The notes below the pieces were generated by a model. It did no database searches. It was not told the origin of the DNA and was given only the letters and a program-made list of their open reading frames with translations. Shown here piece after piece: positions 31,548 to 43,765 of a stretch of DNA of 64,000 nucleotides. The position numbers and the translations under genes were made by a program. How positions within the stretch are numbered: position 1 is the stretch's first letter; each line of letters opens with the position of its first letter. This stretch comes from Chondrilla cf. caribensis (taxonomy: Eukaryota; Porifera; Demospongiae; Chondrillida; Chondrillidae), in assembly GCA_964020155.1 (NCBI GenBank), contig OZ026556.1, positions 1,766,501 through 1,830,500 on the forward strand, given 5' to 3'.

Positions 31548-34500
31548 TCAATGTTTCCTGTGTTTTGATTTTCTTGAGTGTTTGCTCTTGTGCTTGTGCC
31601 TGCTGGACCTCTCCTCAGAGCTATAACGTGCTTTTCTTCTCTTTTTGACATCTTTATGTCTTCGACTGGTTTCCCTTGCTCTTTCCTTCTCTCTTGTTCT
31701 TCTGCTGCTCTTCTTATCTCGTCTTTCCTTGTGTCTTCTTCGCTCACGACTCTCCTCTCTTCTCCGAGACTTCCTCGTTCTGTCCCTGTGAGATGATGTC
31801 ACTTTGTCTCTCCTTTTACTTCTCCTCAGTCTCTCTGTGTCTGATTCAGAATCACTCGAGTCGTTGGTGACATTAGACACCTCATCCTCACTAGATGTGC
31901 CACTGTCGGGAGAATCACTCTGGGGTTCTTGTGGCTGTATTTCAGACACCATTTCCACTGGAGCATCTTGTGGCTCCTTGTTGTCTTCCTGCCAAGTGGG
32001 TTCTTCACTGTCCGATACTTCGCCTTCCTCAAGAACACCCCCAACTGGTTCCTCGAGAGCTTCATTTGCAAATTCATCGGCTACTTCAGGGTTAAGATCA
32101 ACCGATTGGCCTTTGGTGGTAGAAAGGGAAAATCGTAAATGAAATAAAACTAATTGTATTGAGAAATGCATGACAAAATGCCCATACAGACATAAGCACA
32201 GAAAGCACAAATTGTTCATGACTGGTAGTTAAAGGTATGGTATTTATGATGCACTGGTGTGATTATCGCTGTGAAACAAGTGAAAATATGTGTTGTACCA
32301 AATAGTTGTACATTTCAACAGCAGCACATCTACATATACAGCACATAGCACCTTTTGTAATACAAGGATGACTGGTCTTACCCTCATCGTCATTGTTGAG
32401 TTCATGAGGAACACCATCAACTTCGTTGTCATCTTGAATACTCTGATCTCCCTGTTCACCTGCTTCAACTTTTGGTTTATCTGCCGTTGTACGGTCCACA
32501 TCTGGGTCAGGCCCTCCACGAGTTCCCTCGGTGGGACTGTGAGAAGGTGAAGGTGTTGGTGAGGGTGACAGGGAGTGGCTATGAGAGCCGTTCGTAGAGC
32601 TGCTCACTAGCTCAGTCTCCGGTTCAGGGATGGGAGACAGGGTACTAGACCCAGGAGAACTGGGCTTCAAGTATTGACTCTTGTGCCGTTTTGAGGATGA
32701 GGCAGCCTCTACAGAAGGCGATCCAGAACGCTTCTTACTAGTTTTCTTATGTCTTGAAGAACCGGACTTTGCACTGATTCTGTCACTCGTCTTACTTCTC
32801 TTGTGTTCATGTTTACGTCTTTTAGGATCTGATTTAGATCTTGCAACTGGTGATCTCCTTGGAGAGTGGGTCCTTGAGCTCCCTCGAGAAGGTGGTGGCG
32901 AAAGAGAGTCTTCACTCGACAAGGAATCACTCCTTCTTCTTCGCTTGGAGCTCCTGGATTTAGACGAGTCCTTTTTCCTCTTCAATCTACTGATGCAAAG
33001 AGCAACCAAACACAAATAATAGTACAGATGGGGTCACTACTGCCAACACTTACATACGTACATGTGCATACGTACATGTAGGCACAGTATCTGTCACAGT
33101 CACAAATGTACGGAGAACCTGTCTACAAAGACCACTCAAGGGACCAACCAGGAAATAATAGTCTCTATAACAGGTGTTCACTGTTTGCAGAATGCACAAA
33201 TACACGATGTTTGGTAGCACCAATGTGTAGGGAGGCCCCTGGCTATGTTCACAATGTATGTACATGCATACAGGTGAGCTTGCATGATGAGGAAGGCAAC
33301 AGAAGCAGTTCATACACACATTATACCATACAGCACTACATACAGTGCAGCTTGTGTAGTAAATACCTGGGTTAGAAGTACGTACATATCACTACTGGTT
33401 GACATAGTGTACATGAGTTAGGGACTGAGTGAAGTGTACTCATCAACCAAGAGTATGTACGAAGTTAGTACATACATACTCTTGGTTAATGAGTATACTT
33501 CACTCAGTCCCTAGCTCATGTACACTATGTCAACCAGTACTGATGTGTACTTCTGATAAGAAGTACAGATTCGGTGTGCCCTTCAAGGTACTAAGCAAGT
33601 TGGACTGTATTGCTATGGGAACACCACCACTAGTATGTAGTAGTGGGATGTAAAGTTTGTGATTTTCAAGACTAAGAACGCTTTCTTGAATGTAAACTAA
33701 TGCTACATTTCCTTTTGTATGCACAAATAATATGAGGAGTGAGAAGATGTGTAATAAAAAGTGGAAATCATTTGTGTGGACATTCGTGAAATTTACATTA
33801 TGTGTTAATTTGTACATGTACTGCATGTATACTGCTATGGGGTCACTATACAGTATCCTTCTATGGAAATAACTCGCTTACTGCTACAGAAGTACTACGT
33901 ATGTATACTGTTATGGGAGCACTACATATGGCTATGGGAGTAACATACGTACGTACACTGCTAAGGGGCTACAGTATACGGAATTCAATGTGCATGACAT
34001 TGTAACGTTCTGCTCACCGTTCTGTTTCCCTAGCAGCTTTCTGAAGCCTCAGGAACTCCTCTTTGGAGAGAGGCACCTTGCTCCCCAAAGAAGCGGTGGT
34101 TGTAGGAGGGGGTGCTGGAACTGGTGGCTGAACTATTGGGATTATGGGTGCGGTGAATTGGCTGCAGAGAAGAAGAGTTGCTGGATATTCACACACAGGA
34201 TATTCAACACAACACCCAAACTCCATGCACTCACACATCACCCACAGTCCTCACTCCCTGATCTCATCCACGGTCCACAAACTTACACCCCATCCACACT
34301 CCCACAACTCATCCTGAGTTCATACACATATGGATGTCATCCACTGTCTACACAATCACACATCCACCCCTCACGCATGCACGTACCTTCCTGGGAGCAT
34401 GGTACCAACCGCAGAAGGCACCACAGCAGTGGCAAAGCCTTGAGGTTGGGGAACAAGACCTCCACCGAGGTTGAAGGCTACATCAGGGAGGGGAATGGCA

Positions 34501-37369
34501 CAGTAGGTATTACTCCACAAACAATGAAGCAGAAGAAATACAAAACATGTATGCAGTTTGACAATGAGTAGTACGGTGGAGAAATATTCTAATACTTCAG
34601 GACCAAGTTTAGGAGGTCTCTTCAACTTGTTTGTCGATCAATACATTACATTCCTACAATATGTATCGATTTAGAACGGAGTTCTCAGTATGGGAGTAAT
34701 CATGAGCTCTAATCAGTGTCTACACTACACCAACATTGAATGACACATACAGTACCATAACCACACCCACACCCACAACATCACTATAGCCACACCCACA
34801 CCCACATACGTACATCACTATAGCCACACCCACATACATCACTATAGCCACAACCACATACATCACTATAGCCACACCCACATACATCACTATAGCCCCA
34901 CCCACATACATCACTATAGCCACAACCACACATATGCTGAACCAGTGACATAACAGCAAATTTAGCATTCTCCGACGTGTCGTCACTCACAAGCTGGCAG
35001 TCTGAACTGCTGAGGTACACTCGGAAACGCAGGGACAGGGGGAGTTGACTGTGCAAGGGGGTGTGGTATCAACATATTTTGCATGTTTGGAAGGACAGGT
35101 GCTGTGGGGAGATCTTGCTGTGAGATCCTTAGAGGAGAAGAACCCTGTAGAAAGAACACGGATGAATACTAACATGGTGGTAGAGGTTGATGCGATGAGA
35201 AACAAGTACGTATATGTACACATGCAGAATCCTGTCACATGTCCATTCCCTGAAGTCAACACTGAACATTCATGTTCAGAATACACGAATGAACATGCAT
35301 GTACGTACACGCATGTACTCAGTGACTACTGCAAGCACACAGGGAGGGTTAACACTAGATCAGGTGTGCACATACGTACGTCACCTATGTACGTACGTAC
35401 ATACAGTACTTATGAAGTTATAAGCCCTATTGATACTCGTATTATCAAAGTGGTTTGAAACACACATTATGCACATACGTATGTACATACAGCCACGCAG
35501 ACAGTACCTTACTGCCTCCTCCTTCCTTTATAGTTGTGGTCAGAGCAGGTTGGGGAGATCTTTGAGAGGATGCTGGACAGAGGAGTAGATCAGTGGTTTA
35601 GTAACAGATGACAGTCACAAGAATACATGTAACAAAAGGATTTAAAGAGAGTAAATGTGTTATACATAATATTATTAAGGATACGTATGTACTGATTACA
35701 AACGCAAGTGTGGATGCACATATACATGAACACACACACACACACACACACTTCTACTATCATCAATTATGGGAGATTCCTTTCCTGATGGTTCTCCAGT
35801 AGTCTTAGTCGTTTCTTCACTCCTTGACGGCATACTATGAGAGCTATCATCATCCATCAAGGCATCAGGAGTGCCTTCATTACCATGTTCAACGGGCTCT
35901 TTCTTTGGGAATACGAGTTTGGCTCCAGTAGGTATCTCACTATGGAACTTCTGTACATTCTAAATATAGTGCAGAGAACATAGGGTGGAGTGAGACAGCT
36001 TATGTAGATAGTACACACAGAACCCATGCAAATGAGGGTGTACTGGGGTTACGTTATGGCAGTGTATAGGCACAAATATTCCAAATCCGGAAACAGAAAT
36101 GGGACCAGGTACACAATGGAAATGGAACCAGCCACACAACTGACATGGGAGTTTAGTTGGCACTCCCCACTAAGCACCCAGAACGTGAAAGGTGAAAGAA
36201 TTCCCTACCTCCCAGTACTCCGCAGCTATTAGACAGCCTAGCCCTCCAGAAGCAAACTTACTTTTCTCAGGAATTTATTGATGACAAGCTTATCAGGAGA
36301 CATTGTGGCAAAGCACTCTGGACACTGGAAGTCATTCTCAAGAAGATGGTTTCTGATACCTACGTATGTACGTACGTATGTACAGCATAGAATACAGAGC
36401 ATAATATGAATAACATAAAATGTGCATGCATGGCACATGCCTACAAACAAGACATGCTCATGCATTCTTGCAGAAACATGAGTAACTGTACGAGAGTAAG
36501 ATAAATGTGTACATTTAGTATGTACGTATGTATAGGTACTACATATGTACATACAAGTACGTACCTACGTTTGTACTACACATAAGCACCACATGTAAAC
36601 ACATTCTGTACGGTCCTTGTTAGGTGGTACAGTACAATGCATGTGTGTGTGCACTGTGAAGTATCATACTTGAAGAACACTCCACTCACATTCATCGCAA
36701 AAGGACTCCTGACAGCAAGTGATGATGACGGCATCCTTCATAACCCCACTGCACAGGCCACAGACTATGTCTGGAGGAACCTTCACTTCATTCACTTCAC
36801 TTTCCCCTGACTTGTCTCCTTTGCTGCTTAAGAGGGCAGTTCTGGACAAAAACATACAAAGAACAGTATGTATGCATTTTACCTACATGAGTTTGTTCCA
36901 CAACGTACGATACATGCACATATGGTAGGTGTCAAACATGTAATAGAAGTTGAAAACCTTGTGATGCTGCCTCACACTCAAAATACTTGGGCATCTCTTT
37001 CAGTTTAACAACAACCTTTGCTAAAATATTATGTTTGGCAAAGCCCTTGTGCACGACTTTTAGCCCAAATTCTAATTCCCGGTGTTTTGAAATTGATCAT
37101 TTTCAGCACAATATATCTAGATTACAATATAAATTCACTGTTGCAGTTACATGTAGGAACACATATTATATGTACAGTGGAACCTGTCTATAAAGGACAC
37201 ATTGGGACCAGGTAATTTGTCCACTGTAGAGAGGTTGTCCACTCATCAGAGGTAAGAAATGTATAAGCACTATAGGAAAATCTGTTTTTGGTGCCTTACA
37301 GAGTGTCCTTTGTAGGGAGGTAATTTCTATGGTGTCCTTTATTGGGAGAGTCCTTCAATAGAGGTTCCA

Positions 37370-37400
<31 letters not shown>

Positions 37401-40342
37401 CGTATGTACATCGAGCATAGCATCACATGGATGGACTATATATGCACATCAGAAGTGTGAAGACTGTGACAATAGGAAACTTACAGGTCAACTTTTGGTA
37501 CTACGAACTTCCCTTCGCTGTCCTTCATTACTCCAGGTGCATGCCTGGACACTCCCACCAGAAGCGATGAAGGTATGCCCAGAGCACGAGGACCCTGAGA
37601 GAAGACCGTGAAAAGAGCAGCCAACGTAAGAACACATATGTACGTACGTACATGATAAAACGTGAACAGGCAGTGATGGGTGTAATAAATGAACCAAGCA
37701 GCTGGTGGGGAAACAGTACAATAAATAATACACTTAATAATAACAGTCAGCATCAAGGGATACTAGTATTAAGGTGATAATACAACTGGTATAGAGGGGA
37801 TACAACTGGTATTGAGAAGATACAACTGGCATTGAGAGGATATAACTGATATAGAGAGGATATAACTGGTATTGAGGAGATACATCTAGTATTGAGGAGA
37901 TACATCTAGTATTGAGGAGATACATCTAGTATTGAGGGGATACATCTAGTATTGAGGAGATACATCTAGTATTGAGGGGATACATCTAGTATTGAGGGAA
38001 TTGCTTCACATAAACATTACCTTTCCTTTGAGGCATTGCTGTCTATAGTGATCCTTCCCCCCACAGCTATGACAGGTGTATTCAGGAGGAGGTTTCTGTT
38101 GGAAGGTCCGTTTGTTCGTCCATTTTGGCTTGGAATGCAACCTAAATACATATGTACGTACATAGATTAATGATTTTAGCAACATTTCTAATAAAAATGC
38201 ATGCACAGTGTATTGAATCAAGATAAACTGTATATCTGTGAACACCCACATACACCCCCCCACACACACAATTCAAGTACACACACCGAGCCTGTTGGTT
38301 CTTATCTGTTTCATCCTCGATCATAGCGCGAAGCTTGTCCTCTTCCGTTACTACTGCGGCAGCCACACCCACATCCTGGTATGGAGAACACGTTAACATA
38401 AACACAACAAGCAACCAGCAACTATCCATGGGGTGAAAGCCTAAAACCAACACATGTGCACACACACACACACACAACACACATACACTGTTGATAGCAT
38501 GTATATTGTTTTACAATAGGCTCCCACAAATTTCATTAGACTGGAGTCTCAACTTCCCCACCTTTGACCATACAATTTACAATACAATACAGTAGTGGAG
38601 ATAACTAGCAATACTAATAAATGAGATTGTTTCTGAGATGGGATATTGGGTCCAGAGATGGCACCACATGGCCCCAGTGCATGGGTGCAGGAAGCCAGGT
38701 TACTCCCACTTGCTAGAGGTATTGATGGCATGTGGCAACAGAAGATTGAAACCTACAAACACACATTGTACAGATCTCACCCTACTAGAAAAACAAATTA
38801 GAGGTGGCTGGTGAGTACACGGATAAAGTATAAAGAAGGGTTGTTTGTGTGAATCAATGATAAACTCATGCTTCTCAGAACTGTTAGTCAGCAAATAAAA
38901 ACTGGAAATGATAGAAATTAAAAAATTGCAACACACACATGTACATGCATATGTGCGTACACACACACACAGTATTTCGAACACTTCCTGATGTGAACTG
39001 TTCGTATTGTAGCGTGACATGATGTCAACCGTGAATTCTGCACACGTCAAAAAAGGGCTCCTGCAATCAATCAATTCCCATGTATTACACACATCACAGT
39101 ACTCGCTTACAACTGTGAAATACGCCTACAATGAATAAATTCAATTGCAGACTAGTCTACTGATGATTCTACACATGGTACCAATCAGACAGAAATTTAC
39201 ATGACATACCTTTTAAACTACAGTACTCAGACAGTTTTCCATCTGTACTGTACCATCTCTAAAACGTGCCATACTTTACACAAACTCTGTTTGATTGGTA
39301 CTGTGAATAACATTGTAAAATACGGACAAAATTGTAATTTTGAAAGAAACGTGGTATATAAGGATGCCCCTACCCCTTGAGAATGACAGCATTGGCCCAT
39401 CCCCATTGAAGTACAGGTATGTATACATACAAAGAAAAAAGGACGAAGATAGAAATAACGAATAGTTGTGAGTCTAAAGAAATACACAAGATAATGAAAC
39501 ATAGCAGGCAAGAATATTGACACAGTTGCCAAGTAGACAGCACATACACGAGCTGCACTACACATATGCCAGTGTACATGAGTGGACAAGACAAAGCACA
39601 TACATACTGGGCACATATATGCTTTCACACACAGACACGCATAAATAACAGGCCTTTCAGTAACACACTATGCTGTGAAGCCTACGTCCACAGCCGGCTA
39701 TGTACATTCATCTACTATGTGTCTTTGTGGGTGCATGGTTGTGTGGGTACAATACATTGTTTGACAGAAAATAAAATGAGAGTACACGTTCCGTTTGTGT
39801 GTGGGCATCAGACCCTCAGTATTGGTCTGAAGGTTTACACAATCATCTCATCACAGACATGCCACATTGTGACCTTTGACCCTGGTTAGGTGACCACCTT
39901 CCACAGGGATATTATGTCATTATTTGAGATGAGTTGAAAATAAATGCAAAACAAAAAGTTTTCTGTACAACAACACACACTGTCTGATAATGTGAAAGTT
40001 CTTTCACAATTAAAAGTTTCACACAATTGTTCAACCATCTTGTTGTCTCTTGAATGGCACACGTGAACCCTTTTGTTCAATCCTCACGTTGTTGCTGTCC
40101 TGTGTGTGCTTCTGAGCCAGCCGCACTTACGATATGTCAAAAGATAAAGAAATAACCTGTCAATTACAAACAGAAACTACCTTTGTCCCGATAAGATCCT
40201 CTGCTGTCAATCCTGTGTCTTTGTTGGCTAAGGCTTCGACAGTCTTACTTTCTAAAGGTCTTTAAAAGAGAAATAGAAAGAACAACAAGTAGACTAGTAA
40301 CACGTACACAGAATAGTTATTCTACAACATACGAGCAATACA

Positions 40343-40373
<31 letters not shown>

Positions 40374-40374
40374 A

Positions 40375-40435
<61 letters not shown>

Positions 40436-40776
40436 GTACATACACACGCACCCAGACACTGTTTTAACCGGGACCTTCACAACGTAGACAGACTTGTTCC
40501 TTGGTATCATGTCAGAGTAGTCTTTATACTCTAATGGCACGTACAAAACAGCGCTCACATAATTTAATTCACCAAAGTGGACACATGTACACAAGCAATG
40601 TTACCTTCCCCAGTACTAGCGTCGAATATCTGTAGTTTTGATTCGCCCGGTTTCATATTCTTGGCCTTCATTATCAAGTCACACAGGTCAGAGACAGAAA
40701 TATCGATTCCGCTGAACTGAACGTTATTGTAAGGTTCGTTTTTCAAGCTCTTGAACTTCCAACGAATGATAGACAT
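31548..40776 (-). CDS. RBBP6: RBBP6/Snama-type E3 ubiquitin ligase, 15 exons
   Basis: RBBP6 couples ubiquitin ligation to pre-mRNA 3'-end processing. Exons, 5' to 3' on the - strand: 40776-40605, 40530-40452, 40259-40181, 38375-38287, 38141-38021, 37594-37485, 36841-36690, 36359-36262, 35959-35752, 35572-35508, 35144-34991, 34477-34387, 34161-34018, 32986-32382, 32110-31548. All keep phase, giving 909 residues. Domains: DWNN ubiquitin-like domain at residues 1-82 (MSIIRWKFKSLKNEPYNNVQ), CCHC knuckle at about 161-174 (CHSCGGKDHYRQQC), RING/U-box at about 244-290 (CGLCSGVMKDAV, CDEC, CPEC), a Pro-rich linker ending in PLSKEEFLRLQ, then an RS/Lys-rich tail from about residue 521. Human RBBP6 is about twice as long; the difference is in the tail. 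Intron 3 (40180-38376) is the largest. Confidence 0.93.
33343..33607. mobile_element. Family-E MITE with long internal palindrome
   Basis: Ends CAGTGCAGCTTG and CAAGTTGGACTG, TA flanks on both sides, 265 bp. Its centre (33391-33544) is a near-perfect inverted repeat with arms of about 70 bp, including TGACATAGTGTACATGAG and its complement. It lies in RBBP6 intron 13. Confidence 0.8.
34755..34935. repeat. 24-bp minisatellite in RBBP6 intron 11
   Basis: About six copies of CATCACTATAGCCACACCCA plus CATA, with small length variants. Confidence 0.85.
37175..37372. mobile_element. MITE, family A copy 2
   Basis: Near-identical to 24176-24372, same terminal repeats and TA flanks, in RBBP6 intron 6. 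A short TA tract follows its right end. Confidence 0.88.
37775..37998. repeat. 20-bp minisatellite in RBBP6 intron 5
   Basis: Unit GAGATACATCTAGTATTGAG or close variants (ACAACTGGTATAGAG), about 11-12 copies, ending 23 bases from the exon 5 donor. Confidence 0.88.
40341..40432. repeat. (CT)n-(CA)n compound microsatellite in RBBP6 intron 2
   Basis: A CT tract passes into a CA tract and ends about 20 bases from the exon 2 donor. Confidence 0.95.
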
Positions 40777-41716
40777 CGCTCTCTCCTCTCAAGTCGACCG
40801 TAGACAGAGGTACACACCTGGACAGGATACGCGTGGTACTTGTGAGGATTGTATGTGATCTCTTCAGTGCCACGTGTACGAGTGTCGTGTACAGGCGCTA
40901 GATGACGCAACAGACTGCAATGATGACGTAATGGTTTCGGCATACCCGCCAAAACAGCCATGTTGTTGGCAGAAGGTTTCAAAGTAACCTGCAGCTGAGA
41001 TGTTGCTGAACATTATCAATTTATGTGATCTGCCTATATATGAACAGCATGCAGATGTAGTATCAAGACTACAATTTGTACGTCCATTTATTGTCCATAT
41101 AGCTATTTGAACCAGCTACAACTTAATTGAGCTTATGGCTATAAAATTGAAGGGTCCCCTCCTCATTTTATATGCAATTACGAAATAATGTATTACAGTG
41201 AATTCTCATTAATCCATCACAATTCCTTTCCCAAAGCATGGCAGATCAACTGGATATTCATTACTGTTGGTTATTGCTATAATGGTATTAGGAAACTGGC
41301 GGATAAAAAGGTTTCGCAGATGAAGTGTTGGCGAATTAATGAAAATTCACTGTAATCACATTCTGTGACCTATAATTTGTGTCCACAACTGCTTGCAATT
41401 GTCTATCTCATGCTGCCATCATTTTGTGCAGTGCTATACAAGTTTCTATTCGAGTACAACACGCTGTACAGATTATTACATGCACTGACAATTATTAATT
41501 ATTGTGTACAATATAATACAATTTACTGAGCATGCTGCATGCATTAATGTTATATTTAGTTTTTTTCTCAAAATATAGCTGTGAGTGTACATGCAATCTA
41601 GTGAGCTGAGTATTTTTTATTTCTTTTTAAAGTTTCAAAACCAAACAACAAAATACTGTTCTTTGTGTGGGCCTAGCTATATAAACTGTACACACGTTGC
41701 ACTGTGTGCATGTGCC
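40777..41716. other. RBBP6 upstream region
   Basis: The first 200 bases are the likely RBBP6 promoter and leader, with a CRE-like TGACGTAA near 40924. A family-B MITE lies at 41196-41352. The rest is AT-rich with no gene seen. Confidence 0.5.
41196..41352. mobile_element. MITE, family B copy 1
   Basis: Ends CAGTGAATTCTCATTAAT and ATTAATGAAAATTCACTG, TA on both sides, 157 bp. Related copies lie at 54262 and near 56590. Confidence 0.85.
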
Positions 41717-42577
41717 TCAAAAGCACAACACTGGAGACTCTGAGTCAAAATCCTGAACAGCTCCAGGAAGGGGGGTTGGGGCAGGGAAGAGGGGTCTTGC
41801 TGCTTGTTGAGCGGGAACTACCTTCCTCACAACTGGTGAGAGTGGACGCCTCTGCTTGATTCTGGACTCGTCCAAGTACTGGAGGATGTTCAATGAGGGA
41901 TGGTCCTGATGGACAGTCTTCCTTCCACTGTTCAAGTGAGCTGAAGGTCCCTGGGTGAGATTGGTGTCTGATACACCATGAGGAAGACCACAGGCCTTGT
42001 TAACATCCTTCCCACCATCACTTGGAGTCCACCAATTGAAGTTAAACTCCAGAGAAGCGGTACTGGAAGCCCTAGTGGAGATACCGAGACTAGACACGTC
42101 GCTATTGGTGTCGTCTGGAGCAATCTGATTCCAGGTCCAATCGTCAAAGCCGTGGTGGGGGGAGCAGAGAGCGTTAATGCTATCAGTGAAGCTGATCAGA
42201 GAGTCGGTGTCGCTGAACCCTTCCAGATATCCATAATCATACTGACAAGGGCTTGCATTCCATTTGAATTCCCTTGAAAAGAGAGAGCAGGCAGAGATGT
42301 TGCGAGGAGTGGTCGGCGGAGCCACTTCCATGCTCGCGGTGTCATTGTCGTTCGGATCCGTGTCGCCGAAATTAATCGGCAAGGGATAAACGTTGGTTGG
42401 AAGAACAAAAGCCAGTTGACCGGCAAGATCCTTGAGCGCCTCTTCTCTTTCTTCATCGGGTGTGTTTCTCCTGGCCTGGCTACGACTCATCAATCGTTGT
42501 ACGGCTGTTCTCGCCCTGCTCATCTGGTTGGTAAGCTTCTCCTTGCAGCTGGATGCAAATCGACTGAATTTAGTCAT
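41717..42577 (-). CDS. Unrecognised single-exon protein, 286 residues
   Basis: I do not recognise this protein. A complete open frame runs from ATG 42577 to a stop at 41717. The N-terminus is basic and helical (about residues 1-40, with MSRARTAVQRLMSRSQARRN), followed by an acidic, Glu-rich stretch and then a long Ser/Asp/Asn-rich, apparently disordered middle with repeated aromatic residues (FNFNWWTP, DDWTWNQIAP). The C-terminus is Pro-rich and ends in SPVLCF. No signal peptide or membrane segment is visible. The length, balanced codon use and position between two well-supported - strand genes argue that it is real. It may be lineage-specific. A CRE-like TGACGTC lies on the - strand about 90 bases upstream. 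Confidence 0.65.
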   Translation of the reverse strand: MTKFSRFASSCKEKLTNQMSRARTAVQRLMSRSQARRNTPDEEREEALKDLAGQLAFVLPTNVYPLPINFGDTDPNDNDTASMEVAPPTTPRNISACSLFSREFKWNASPCQYDYGYLEGFSDTDSLISFTDSINALCSPHHGFDDWTWNQIAPDDTNSDVSSLGISTRASSTASLEFNFNWWTPSDGGKDVNKACGLPHGVSDTNLTQGPSAHLNSGRKTVHQDHPSLNILQYLDESRIKQRRPLSPVVRKVVPAQQAARPLFPAPTPLPGAVQDFDSESPVLCF

Positions 42578-42842
42578 TTTGATTAGCTCTAGATTGACTT
42601 GACAAACGAAAATCTCACGAAGAGTAGAACAACTGGTTCACTTTCCACAGAATAGAAGTCTTGAGACTGCGACGTCAGTAAACAATGACCACCAATGAGT
42701 TTGAATTACAATAAATTTGGCAGTTGATTGGACAATTGTAATATTATATTTATATATATTTTTCGAAAATTATACAATAAAACGAGATTTATAAAATAGT
42801 ATAGCGTATCTAACTATGATACATGTAGGCCCAACCAATAAG

Positions 42843-43607
42843 CTACAAGACAGACTTCAATCTCATGGTTATAGGCTTGAAGGTTATGCACACTGAGTTG
42901 TTGTCTCTTGGCTCAGACTCATCATGATAGAAATAGGTGTAGGGGAAAGGGGGGATGCGGTCCAGGATGACACATGATGCCAGAATGCATACATTTGCTG
43001 TCAACCCCCAAATCCAATGAGAGCTATTCTTCACAGGATCACTGTACAGGAAAAAGTTCAAAAAATATGCTTCAAAGGGTTTGATGGGAGAGCGCCACTT
43101 AACGTTTTTGTGAGATGTTGAGCTTAGGAACAGCTCCAGTGGAACCCAGAATGCACTTTCGACCTCGCGGGGACAAAGTTCAAGTTGGTTAGGGTTGTAC
43201 TCCGGATGAAGAACTCCAAGAATAGGAGTAACTGTAATAATTTTTCTTCCCTCAGAGATTATGGCGGGGAGAGGGCCCACCACAGTGATATGTTCCTTGC
43301 TGATGCCAACTTCCTCTTGCGTTTCGCGAAGTGCCGCACAAATGTGCGTCTCTCCCACTTCTAAGTGTCCCCCTGGAAGGCAAATTTCCCCGGGAGACCG
43401 TTCAACGGTGGCAGACCGTCTTGTAAGCAGAACGTTCAGTTTACCGTCGACACATTGCACTAGGAAGAGGACAGCAGCTTGATTTAGCTGATCACGAGGG
43501 AAAACTTTGTTACGTTCAATAGGACTAGAATGAGCAATAACTTTTGCTTCGTTCAGCAGATGCAATTCTTTCAAACATGCTTGAAGACGACAGATCGTTT
43601 CAGCCAT
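42843..43607 (-). CDS. Nudix CoA diphosphatase, NUDT7/NUDT8-like
   Basis: Single-exon gene of 254 residues. The family hydrolyses coenzyme A and its esters to 3',5'-ADP and phosphopantetheines, NUDT7 in peroxisomes and NUDT8 in mitochondria. The Nudix box is at residues 80-102 with all consensus residues (G80, E86, R94-E95, E98-E99, G101). It is preceded by the CoA-specific segment LLTRRSATVERSPGEICLPG. Residues 185-215 hold a hydrophobic stretch seen in NUDT7. The last three residues are SVL, which is not a standard peroxisomal SKL signal, so the compartment is unclear. The start ATG at 43607 (aaaATGG) has a good context. MEIOB ends 159 bases upstream on the same strand. Confidence 0.88.
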   Translation of the reverse strand: MAETICRLQACLKELHLLNEAKVIAHSSPIERNKVFPRDQLNQAAVLFLVQCVDGKLNVLLTRRSATVERSPGEICLPGGHLEVGETHICAALRETQEEVGISKEHITVVGPLPAIISEGRKIITVTPILGVLHPEYNPNQLELCPREVESAFWVPLELFLSSTSHKNVKWRSPIKPFEAYFLNFFLYSDPVKNSSHWIWGLTANVCILASCVILDRIPPFPYTYFYHDESEPRDNNSVCITFKPITMRLKSVL

Positions 43608-43720
43608 TTTAGCGGATACATGGGGAATCCCCTAATATCAGCCGACCTCGGTGTCAAGTCAATTTCAGTGTATATTGTACCTAATACATACATTATATAC
43701 GAGTACATTGCTGATTTATA

Positions 43721-43726
43721 TTTATT
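43721..43726 (-). terminator. Polyadenylation signal for MEIOB
   Basis: AATAAA on the - strand, 40 bases after the MEIOB stop at 43766. Confidence 0.6.
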
Positions 43727-43765
43727 AAAGAAACTTGAGGAAATACATACACACCCATATATAGT

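Noticed and set aside
38990..39063. Possible extra RBBP6 exon in intron 3 (after acceptor at about 39064)
   Set aside because: The exons on either side join directly in phase 0 and match the family; including this one brings no homologous residues.
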